The position numbers and the translations under genes were made by a program. A stretch of DNA of 64,000 nucleotides from Syntrophaceae bacterium (GTDB lineage: Bacteria; Desulfobacterota; Syntrophia; Syntrophales; Smithellaceae). The notes below the pieces were generated by a model. The model ran no database searches and was not told the DNA's origin. It was given only the letters and a program-made list of their open reading frames with translations. The stretch's first letter is position 1. Every line of letters begins with the position of its first letter. The stretch is taken from the NCBI GenBank assembly GCA_009773315.1, contig WRPE01000004.1:1-64000 (forward strand). The letters are read 5' to 3'. Of this stretch, positions 33,190 to 40,172 are shown one piece after another.

Positions 33190-33287
33190 CGTCCCTGATT
33201 TCACCCATCCCTTACCCCCGGGCCATCACGGTCATGATCAAGCCCTGGAGCTTGGGTATATAGAATTGTGCAAAAGGAGGAATTATC

Positions 33288-34349
33288 ATGTCAACAGCAG
33301 GGTCATCCAAGGTGATGACCACCAAAGAGGCAATCGGCCGGTTCGTCCATGACGGCGACAGCGTGATCACCGGCAACTACACGGAGGGCATGCCCATGAG
33401 CATGATCTTCGAGCTCATCCGCCAGCGGAAAAAGAACCTCACCTATTACAGCCAATCCGGCTCCATCGATGCGGAGTTCCTCGTGGCCGGCGACTGCGTG
33501 GACAGGATGTGTTCGGCCTTCATCCATAAGTGGGCCGGCCGCGGCTTCGGCAGCATGGTCGAACGCTATCAGCGGGCAGGAAAGCTCCTGGTGGAAGATT
33601 ATACGAACTTCACCTACAATGCGCGCCTCGCCGCCGGCGCCTTCGGCTACTCCTTCATGCCCGTTCTCCCGGCGATCATGGACTCGGATGTCTTCAAGGT
33701 CCGGAACTCCGGCTACATGGGTGAAAAGAAGTTCGACGTCGTCAAGTGCCCTTTTACGGGCCGGGAGATCCCCGTGGTCCCCGCGGCGAATCCCGACGTC
33801 TGCCTGCTCCATGTCCAGCGTGCCGACAGGAAGGGCAACGCCCAGCATTGGGGCGGTTTAGGCTCCACGGTCCATGCCTGCCTGGCGAGCAAGACCATCA
33901 TCGTTTCCTGCGAGGAGTTGGTGGACTACGACATCATCAAATCGAGCCCCCACCACACGATCGTTCCCGCATTCCGGGTCAGCGCCGTGATTGAGGAGCC
34001 TTACGGGTGCCACCCCTGTGATCTTCCGGGATACTCGAATCCCGACCGGCCCATGTACAGCCTGATCAACAGCGCCTTCTACTGTGAGGACGGACTGAAG
34101 TCCCTGTTGGACGAATGGGTATATGGGCTCCCGGACCGCAATGCCTATATCCGCCATTATATTGACCTCTTCGGCCAGGATACCCTGAACCGCTACCGTG
34201 CCCGGTCCTACTACTCGGCACCGGCGGACTACGGGGTGGCGTTTGAATCGGCGTGGGACGCCAATGGCCGATCCATCGACCTCGGGGTCGATATGGAGGG
34301 TCTGGTACAGTTGATCGAGGAAAAGGGGGAATTGGTCTATGTTAAGTAA
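33288..34349 (+). CDS. CoA-transferase alpha subunit (GctA/IpdA-like)
   Basis: This 353-residue protein starts after AAAGGAGGAATTATC. GDSVITGNYTEGMPMSMIFELIRQ gives the N-terminal Rossmann-like CoA-transferase fold, and GYSFMPVLPAIMDSDVF with PAANPDVCLLHVQRAD the later core; HHTIVPAFRV follows. The layout is that of subunit A of glutaconate-type CoA transferases (family I) or of the related IpdA hydrolases. It swaps CoA between acids, or hydrolyses a ring CoA ester in the Ipd case. The stop overlaps the beta-subunit start by 11 bases. The gene pair stands alone, ended by a strong hairpin. The true donor or acceptor acid is unknown. Confidence 0.75.
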   Translation: MSTAGSSKVMTTKEAIGRFVHDGDSVITGNYTEGMPMSMIFELIRQRKKNLTYYSQSGSIDAEFLVAGDCVDRMCSAFIHKWAGRGFGSMVERYQRAGKLLVEDYTNFTYNARLAAGAFGYSFMPVLPAIMDSDVFKVRNSGYMGEKKFDVVKCPFTGREIPVVPAANPDVCLLHVQRADRKGNAQHWGGLGSTVHACLASKTIIVSCEELVDYDIIKSSPHHTIVPAFRVSAVIEEPYGCHPCDLPGYSNPDRPMYSLINSAFYCEDGLKSLLDEWVYGLPDRNAYIRHYIDLFGQDTLNRYRARSYYSAPADYGVAFESAWDANGRSIDLGVDMEGLVQLIEEKGELVYVK

Positions 34350-35169
34350 GAAAATCACGAAACAGGAACTCCTGGTCGTCACGGCGGCACGGGAAATCAA
34401 GAACGGCGATGTCGCGGTTCTGGGCATCGGCCTCCCGATTCTGGCGGGCGCCGTGGCAAAGCAGACCCACGCCCCGGATGCTGTGCTGATGATGGAGTCG
34501 GGAATCATCGATTTCGAGCCCCGAGTCCTGCCCGCAAACGTTGCCGACGCCACTTGCACAAGGGGCTATGGGTATGCCACCGATCTGTTCAGCGTGTTCA
34601 CGACGATCACCTATGCGGGCTATCTGGACAAGGCCTTCCTGGGGGTGGCCCAGATCGATAAATACGGGAACATCAACACCTCCTACCTGGGCAAGCCGCC
34701 CGAGGCCGAACGCATTACCGCCGCTGGCGGGGCGCCGGAATTCTTCGCCTACGCCAAGGAGTCGATCCTGACCATGAAGGGGAAGGGTTTTGTCGAGAAA
34801 TTGCCCTATTTTACATCGCCCGGTTATCTTGGGGGCGGCGACGAGCGGGAGAGATCGGGCCGCTACACTCCAGGCTCGGGACCCCGCATGCTCATCACAG
34901 GTAAGGGGATCTTCAAGTTCGATCCGGTAACCAGAGAGATGTACCTGGACGCGCTCTTTCCCGGGATTAACGTGGAGTCGGTCCGGGCGGACGTCCCTTG
35001 GGACCTCAAGATGGCGGATACGCTCCATGCTTTCCCCATTCCCACAGACGAGGAGATCGATTTCCTGCGCAAGCTGTCTCCCATAAGCGCCTTCCCCGTC
35101 ACCATGGGCTACCAGCTCTCCGCGGCCTACCACAATTCGGAAAGAGAGAAGAAGGCCACCTGTCGCTGA
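34339..35169 (+). CDS. CoA-transferase beta subunit (GctB/IpdB-like)
   Basis: This 276-residue subunit carries VLMMESGIIDFEP (about residues 49-61), the site of the active-site Glu of family I transferases. GYGYATDLFSVFTTITYAG and LGVAQIDKYGNINTSYLGKP continue the typical core, and GPRMLITGKGIFKFDP is the C-terminal part. AAGGGGG lies nine bases upstream of its ATG inside the alpha gene. It forms the heterodimer with the preceding gene. The ESG may classify the pair as a transferase; whether it is an Ipd-type hydrolase cannot be settled by eye. A 17-bp-stem hairpin (35239-35285) follows. Confidence 0.75.
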   Translation: MLSKKITKQELLVVTAAREIKNGDVAVLGIGLPILAGAVAKQTHAPDAVLMMESGIIDFEPRVLPANVADATCTRGYGYATDLFSVFTTITYAGYLDKAFLGVAQIDKYGNINTSYLGKPPEAERITAAGGAPEFFAYAKESILTMKGKGFVEKLPYFTSPGYLGGGDERERSGRYTPGSGPRMLITGKGIFKFDPVTREMYLDALFPGINVESVRADVPWDLKMADTLHAFPIPTDEEIDFLRKLSPISAFPVTMGYQLSAAYHNSEREKKATCR

Positions 35170-35510
35170 AACGCGGGCAGTCAGGATTCGCCAGGACCGG
35201 TTCTGCATCGTCCTGCGGTGAGCGGTGAGCCACCGTGAATCAAACGAAAGGCCGGAGCGGAGAACGCCCCGGCCTTTCGTTTGATCCACCAAAGGCACGC
35301 TATTCCTTTCTTTTGAAAACGTCCCGGATTTCCCTACCCCTCCAAATTTTATGTTGGTAAAAGCAGCTTAACCGGATGTCCGTTTTTACTTGACCGGATC
35401 ACTTCAGATCTTGAGGTAAAATATATTGCCGGGAATCCGAATAGTGGCGAAGAGAAAAAAGGAGATTGAAGGGGTGTATTTGTCCATCACTTGAACACAA
35501 AATAAACTTC
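35170..35510. other. Intergenic region between CoA-transferase and sigma-54 regulator
   Basis: Apart from the hairpin at 35239-35285, about 340 bases hold no gene. A CGTCCCGGATTTCCC at 35320-35334 loosely recalls the GGGGACG repeats but is not a copy. The two flanking genes converge here. Confidence 0.5.
35239..35285. terminator. Terminator-like hairpin after the CoA-transferase operon
   Basis: A perfect 17-bp stem (35239-35255 with 35269-35285) encloses a 13-base loop. It lies 70 bases after the CoA-transferase beta stop. The flanking U-tract is short, but the stem is very stable. Confidence 0.75.
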
Positions 35511-37034
35511 TCAATTTTTACTAAAGCGCCTTCCGTAATCGATCCCGAGTTTGGACATTCTTTTTCTCAGCGTGCTGGGATTGACCCCGAGCAGTTGCGC
35601 TGCGCCATCGGGTCCGTGAACTCTGCCGCGCGTCGACTCAAGCACTTTTCTGATGTGGCTCGCAACGACCGCGTCTAAATTTGTTGATTCTTCACCAGCC
35701 CCTGACGGGCGGGTGTTCCTGTCCGATTTCTTCGGGATAAGCGCATCGGCAACGACCAGTGGTTCTCCTCTGTTCAAAATCAGGGCGCGTTCGATGACAT
35801 TCTCCAGCTCCCTTACATTGCCGGGCCAGTCATATTCGAGCAGTCGATTGATGGTTCCGGAGGCTAGCACCGGCTGCCGGGCAAGCTTCATATCCCGGGA
35901 TTTCTTAAGCAGGAAGTAATCGACAAACTCGGGAATGTCGGATTTTCTCTCCCGCAGCGGTGGGATAAGAATGGGAAAGACGTTCAGGCGAAACCACAGG
36001 TCCCGGCGAAACCGGTTTTCCCGCGCCATGTCCTCCAGGTTTCTGTTCGTGGCCGTAATCAAGCGGATGTCCACCGGCACCGCTTTTGAGCCGCCTACCC
36101 TTTCAATCTCTTTTTCCTGCAGCACACGCAGCATCCGGACCTGAGCCTGAGGGAGGAGCTCGCCCACTTCGTCGAGAAAAATCGTCCCTCCGTGGGCGCG
36201 CTCGAAACGTCCCCTCTTCTGACCATCCGCTCCGGTGAAGGCGCCCTTTTCATGTCCGAATAGTTCGCTGTCCAGAAGCGTATCGGGAATGGCGCCGCAA
36301 TTCACTTTGATGAAGGATCCGCCCCTGCGCTGGGAGACATAATGGATGGCATTGGCGATCACGTCCTTGCCCGCGCCGGTTTCCCCCAGAAGCAGCACGG
36401 GGCTGGTAAGCGGCGCAACCTGCCGGACCATCGCCATAATATCTTTCAATCCGGAGTTCTCGCCGATGATTTTGTCGCCATAGATATCCCGCAGCTCTTT
36501 CTGCAGATAGCGGTTGTCATCCGCCAGCCGGTCTTTGAGATTGGACAGCTCGCGATGTTTCAAAGCATTGTCCAGCGCGATGGTAAAGGGTTCGGCGACC
36601 AGCGACAGCAAGTGCGCATGATCCTCACGATATTTGTTTTTACCATCGGCCCGCATCGACAAGGCGCCGCCCCTGTCCTCGGCCATCATCAGATAAAGAA
36701 GCATCACGGAAGAGTCCGACGGTTTTCCCCGGCGTATCATTGTTTTGATGAGAAGATCGCGCTCCGGATGATTGATGATCTTTACCGTCTCCGGCGACTC
36801 TTCCAATTTTCCAAGCAGGGGGGTGACTTTATCGACGGCAAAGCTTCCGGAAGCGCTGACGCGGGCGATGGTGCGCATAGCGCCAAGCCCCGGCTCATAA
36901 AGATGGAGCCCCATGGCATCAAGCGGAATGAATTCCCGCAAATACTCAAAAGCCCTGGCCAGGGCCGTCTTGATATCCAGCGAGCCGCATACTCTTGTGG
37001 TCACTTCCCTGAAAAAAACGTTTTCATCGATCAT
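35511..37034 (-). CDS. Sigma-54-dependent transcriptional activator (GAF-AAA+-Fis HTH)
   Basis: This 507-residue enhancer-binding protein has an N-terminal GAF-like sensory domain (about 1-165), a short linker, and an AAA+ domain from about 190. That domain has Walker A GETGAGKD (217-224), GAFTGA at 264-269 (the sigma-54 contact loop), GGTIFLDEVGEL Walker B, ITATNRNLE, and FRRDLWFRLNVFPI. The C-terminal HTH is Fis-type (GAAQLLGVNPSTLRKRMSKLGI). The ATG at 37034 is used: GGAGG lies six bases upstream. The longer frame to 37163 includes the operator repeats translated as PM-x-Q runs and is rejected. It diverges from a flavoprotein operon; the dyads between them suggest it controls that operon and itself. 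Confidence 0.9.
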   Translation of the reverse strand: MIDENVFFREVTTRVCGSLDIKTALARAFEYLREFIPLDAMGLHLYEPGLGAMRTIARVSASGSFAVDKVTPLLGKLEESPETVKIINHPERDLLIKTMIRRGKPSDSSVMLLYLMMAEDRGGALSMRADGKNKYREDHAHLLSLVAEPFTIALDNALKHRELSNLKDRLADDNRYLQKELRDIYGDKIIGENSGLKDIMAMVRQVAPLTSPVLLLGETGAGKDVIANAIHYVSQRRGGSFIKVNCGAIPDTLLDSELFGHEKGAFTGADGQKRGRFERAHGGTIFLDEVGELLPQAQVRMLRVLQEKEIERVGGSKAVPVDIRLITATNRNLEDMARENRFRRDLWFRLNVFPILIPPLRERKSDIPEFVDYFLLKKSRDMKLARQPVLASGTINRLLEYDWPGNVRELENVIERALILNRGEPLVVADALIPKKSDRNTRPSGAGEESTNLDAVVASHIRKVLESTRGRVHGPDGAAQLLGVNPSTLRKRMSKLGIDYGRRFSKN

Positions 37035-37103
37035 CCTGGTCCTCCGCACATGGAAATGCATCCGCCCTTCCGGGAGGATTAATCGTTTAGTCTTTATCAC
37101 GGC

Positions 37104-37163
37104 TTGCCCCATTGGGCAATTTTTTTGCTCCATAGGACAATAATTTATTGCACCATAGGGCAA
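37104..37163. promoter_or_regulatory. Three tandem dyad operator/UAS sites for the sigma-54 activator
   Basis: Dyads with consensus TTGCNC-CATW-GGRCAA occur at 37104-37119 (perfect 6-4-6 palindrome), 37125-37140 and 37148-37163 (5 of 6 pairs). Their centres are 21 and 23 bp apart, about two helical turns. They lie 52-111 bp upstream of the -24 GG at 37215, as expected for upstream activating sequences. Confidence 0.75.
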
Positions 37164-37213
37164 TTGGCGGAATGAAAATCAACAAACATTCTGGAATGAC
37201 TTGATTTTTATTA

Positions 37214-37228
37214 TGGCATGGATATCGC
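37214..37228 (+). promoter_or_regulatory. Sigma-54 (-24/-12) promoter
   Basis: TGGCATGGATATCGC has GG at 37215-37216 and GC at 37227-37228 with exactly ten bases between, matching the GG-N10-GC rule. Transcription would start near 37240 and run into the operon from 37431, leaving a leader of about 190 bases. Confidence 0.7.
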
Positions 37229-37250
37229 TAGTATTCCGCCAATGAAGTAA

Positions 37251-37334
37251 TGTCATTTCGACCCTCATTCTGGGGGCAAGACCGCAGGAAGAAATCTAAG
37301 ATTTCTCAGTCGTCAAAACTCCTTCGAAATGACA
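37251..37334. repeat. Palindromic MITE-like element in the operon leader
   Basis: The outer arms TGTCATTTCGA (37251-37261) and TCGAAATGACA (37324-37334) are exact reverse complements. Inside, GAAATCTAAGATTTC (37291-37305) forms another dyad. Such TGTCATTTCGA-ended palindromes occur as dispersed repeats in many genomes. It would form a long hairpin in the leader RNA. Confidence 0.75.
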
Positions 37335-37430
37335 GTGTTGACATGACACTAGTGTAGTGCGACGTAAATTCCTTTACATCGGTTCAGCAGCTCAGACTAT
37401 AGAACAAGAGAAAGCTTTCAAGGAGGGAAC

Positions 37431-40145
37431 ATGTCGTCATCACATGCAAAAGAAGGAAGAGATCTCACCAAACACAATTCCGTTTTTGACGCCGTGGTTG
37501 TCGGCGCCGGAAACGGCGGACTGACCGGCGCGCTGACCCTGTGCAAGGCGGGTAAAAAAGTCCTTCTGCTGGAAAGGCACAACATCCCCGGCGGCTGCGG
37601 CACGACCTTTCGGCGCGGCCGCTTTGAATTCGAAGTTGCGCTGCACCAGCTCTACGACATCAGCAACAATTACCGCGGTGAAAAAGGGTCGCTGCGCAGA
37701 CTCTTCGAAGAACTGAACGTATGGAACAAGATCGAATTCGTTTTGCAAAAAGAAGCCTTTCGCCTGGCGATTCCGGGCGTGGGTGAAATTGTATTGCCCG
37801 GCGACCATGACGGTTTTGTCCGAAAGATCCAGGAGATCGCCCCGGATCACGCCGACGCCATCCGCGAATACCAGGCCCTGGTCGACAAAATAGGAGAAGA
37901 AACAGCGCTCCTGTATAAAAGCGTCGCCGAAGACGAGCCGCTGACCAAAGAAAAAGCACCCATTATCTTTGAGTTCGGCTCGCTGACCGGCAAGGAGGTG
38001 CTGGACAGGTATTTTAAAAACTCCATTGTGAAAGGGATCTACAAGGCGCTCTTCGGTTACCTGGGCATGCCGGTGGATCGTGTCCCGTTTCTGGCCCTGG
38101 CCGCACTGTATGCGCGAGGCGACGGCACCTGTTATGTTAAGGGCGGTTCCCAGGCCATGTCCAACGCCCTCGCCGATGAATTCCTGGCATCGGGCGGGAC
38201 CATCAAATTCAACACCGCCGTAGAAAAGATTTTAGTGGAGGACGGTGCCGTCAGAGGCGTAATGACGGATGCGGGCGAAAGCTTCAAAACGGATACGGTT
38301 CTTTGCAACGCCAACAAGATCAATGTTTACGTGGACATGATTGAGGAACAACACGTTCCCGAAAGCGTTTTTGCGGATCTGCGCGTTTCTACCCCCAGCA
38401 TGTCGTCGTTCGGACTTTTTATCGGTCTCGACTGCACGGCAGAAGAAGCGGGCATTAGAAATGCCACCAGCTTTATGGCCGCGCCGCTCAACGCGCCGCG
38501 GATGCGTTACGATGTTGGTCTGCATCAAACCAGCGTCATCCCGGGCGGCTACATGTCCTGCTACAGCATTGACGATCCCGACTGCAGCCCGGAGGGAACC
38601 AGCATGCTCACGATTCTCTCCAGCCAAACCGCCGATTCGTGGATCAGCCTGCCGCCCGAAAAATACCACGAAGCAAAGATGCAGTACGCCACCAAGCTGC
38701 TGGACTTCCTGTATCAGTTTTATCCGAAAATCCGCGGGCACATTGAAGAGATGGAAGCCTTCACCCCGCTTACGCTGATGCGGTATATCAATTCGCCCGG
38801 CGGCTGCATCTACGGCGTGGACGCGTATTTTAAGGATCTCGTCGCCAATAAGATGCAGGCTCGCTCCCCCATTAAGGGACTCTATTTCTGCGGAGCGTCA
38901 TTGCTCTTCGGCGGTTTCAACACCACGCTTACGTCCGGCCATACGGCGGCGAGACTGATCCTGAAAGACCAGACAAAAAACGAAGCACAAGGCCGGGCAG
39001 GCTTTGAGGGTCTGGCCGGGCTGGATTCGATTCAAAAAGAAATTGAAGTCGGCAAACGATACAATCTCGATCACCGGTGCAACCGCGGCGGCATTAAGCG
39101 GGCATTGGACGTCCTGCATCCCAAGCGCATCGAGTACCGCGTTACGGAAATCCGCAGGGAGACGGACAGCGCCAGAACGATCCGCCTCGCGCCGACAGGC
39201 GGATACCTTCCGCCGTTTGTTCCCGGCCAGTACATCAATCTTGAAGTGGAGATTGACGGCATTCGCACCAGCCGGCCCTACAGTATTTCTTCGCCCGCCA
39301 CCCAGCGTGCCTGCTACGAAATCACCGTTCGTTCCGCCAGGAACGGCTTCGTCTCGGACTACCTGCTTGGCTCCTTGAAGGTCGGCGATCTCGTCTCCAG
39401 TTCGGGACCTGCGGGTAATTTCTACAGGATTCCTGACGTACACGGCAAAAGACTGGTCTTTATCGCCGGTGGGTCGGGCATCACTCCCTTTATGAGCATG
39501 CTGCAAACCGATGCTGATAAATTAGACCGCGGCTGCCGGATTGATCTCATCTATGGCTGCGCCCGGGAACAGGACATTATTTTCAAAACAAGGCTACGCA
39601 AGCTGGAGAAGGCCGGTTTCGTCAAAACACATCCGGTCATTTCGGAACCCGGGGCAGACTGCCGCGAGCGTCAGGGATTTGTAACCGCGGACATTATTAA
39701 GGATGTCGCGGGAGACATCACACAATGCACCTTCTTTCTTAGCGGCCCCACCGCCATGTATGATTTTGTCCTGCCCGAGCTTCAAAAGCTGGGGGTTTCG
39801 GATCGGCAAATCCGTCGCGAGGTCCAGACGGCGTCGGACGATGCAACGAAACTGCCGGGCTGGCCTCAAGGCATCAGCGGCAAAGATCAATTTACCGTAT
39901 CGCTGCCGGATGGCCGCAAGCTTGCCGCAACGGCCTGCGAAACCGTCCTTGTCGCTCTGGAAAGAGCAGGCGTCACTGTGCCGTCGCTATGCCGCGGCGG
40001 TGAATGCAGCGCCTGCCGCACCAAGCTGCGCTCGGGTAGAGTTTTTCACCCGCCATCCGAACTTTTACGCAAATCGGACATGAGATTCGGCTACATTCAT
40101 CCCTGCGTCACCTATCCGATCAGCAACATTGAAATTATGCTGTAA
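37431..40145 (+). CDS. FAD-dependent desaturase/isomerase fused to FNR and 2Fe-2S ferredoxin
   Basis: This is a 904-residue three-part fusion. Residues 1-510 form a phytoene-desaturase/carotenoid-isomerase/retinol-saturase-like FAD protein (VVVGAGNGGLTGAL; LLERHNIPGGCGTTF; the C-terminal FCGASLLFGGFNTTLTSG). About 563-800 is a ferredoxin-NAD(P) reductase domain (RPYSISSP for FAD, GGSGITPFMSML for NAD(P), FLSGPTAMYDF near the end). About 815-904 is a plant-type 2Fe-2S ferredoxin with C854-x4-C859-x2-C862-x29-C892. Electrons would pass between NAD(P)H, FAD, the 2Fe-2S cluster and the desaturase FAD, reducing or oxidising a C=C bond. AAGGAGGGAAC precedes the ATG. It is first in a sigma-54 operon with a dienoyl-CoA-reductase-like protein and a crotonase. 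Substrate is unknown. Confidence 0.8.
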   Translation: MSSSHAKEGRDLTKHNSVFDAVVVGAGNGGLTGALTLCKAGKKVLLLERHNIPGGCGTTFRRGRFEFEVALHQLYDISNNYRGEKGSLRRLFEELNVWNKIEFVLQKEAFRLAIPGVGEIVLPGDHDGFVRKIQEIAPDHADAIREYQALVDKIGEETALLYKSVAEDEPLTKEKAPIIFEFGSLTGKEVLDRYFKNSIVKGIYKALFGYLGMPVDRVPFLALAALYARGDGTCYVKGGSQAMSNALADEFLASGGTIKFNTAVEKILVEDGAVRGVMTDAGESFKTDTVLCNANKINVYVDMIEEQHVPESVFADLRVSTPSMSSFGLFIGLDCTAEEAGIRNATSFMAAPLNAPRMRYDVGLHQTSVIPGGYMSCYSIDDPDCSPEGTSMLTILSSQTADSWISLPPEKYHEAKMQYATKLLDFLYQFYPKIRGHIEEMEAFTPLTLMRYINSPGGCIYGVDAYFKDLVANKMQARSPIKGLYFCGASLLFGGFNTTLTSGHTAARLILKDQTKNEAQGRAGFEGLAGLDSIQKEIEVGKRYNLDHRCNRGGIKRALDVLHPKRIEYRVTEIRRETDSARTIRLAPTGGYLPPFVPGQYINLEVEIDGIRTSRPYSISSPATQRACYEITVRSARNGFVSDYLLGSLKVGDLVSSSGPAGNFYRIPDVHGKRLVFIAGGSGITPFMSMLQTDADKLDRGCRIDLIYGCAREQDIIFKTRLRKLEKAGFVKTHPVISEPGADCRERQGFVTADIIKDVAGDITQCTFFLSGPTAMYDFVLPELQKLGVSDRQIRREVQTASDDATKLPGWPQGISGKDQFTVSLPDGRKLAATACETVLVALERAGVTVPSLCRGGECSACRTKLRSGRVFHPPSELLRKSDMRFGYIHPCVTYPISNIEIML

Positions 40146-40172
40146 GTTTTCATAACATTTTACGGAGGTTCT

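Noticed and set aside
37035-37163. N-terminal extension of the sigma-54 regulator with repeated PM-x-Q residues
   Set aside because: The repeats are the three operator dyads read as codons. The ATG at 37034 has GGAGG six bases upstream and matches the GAF-domain start.
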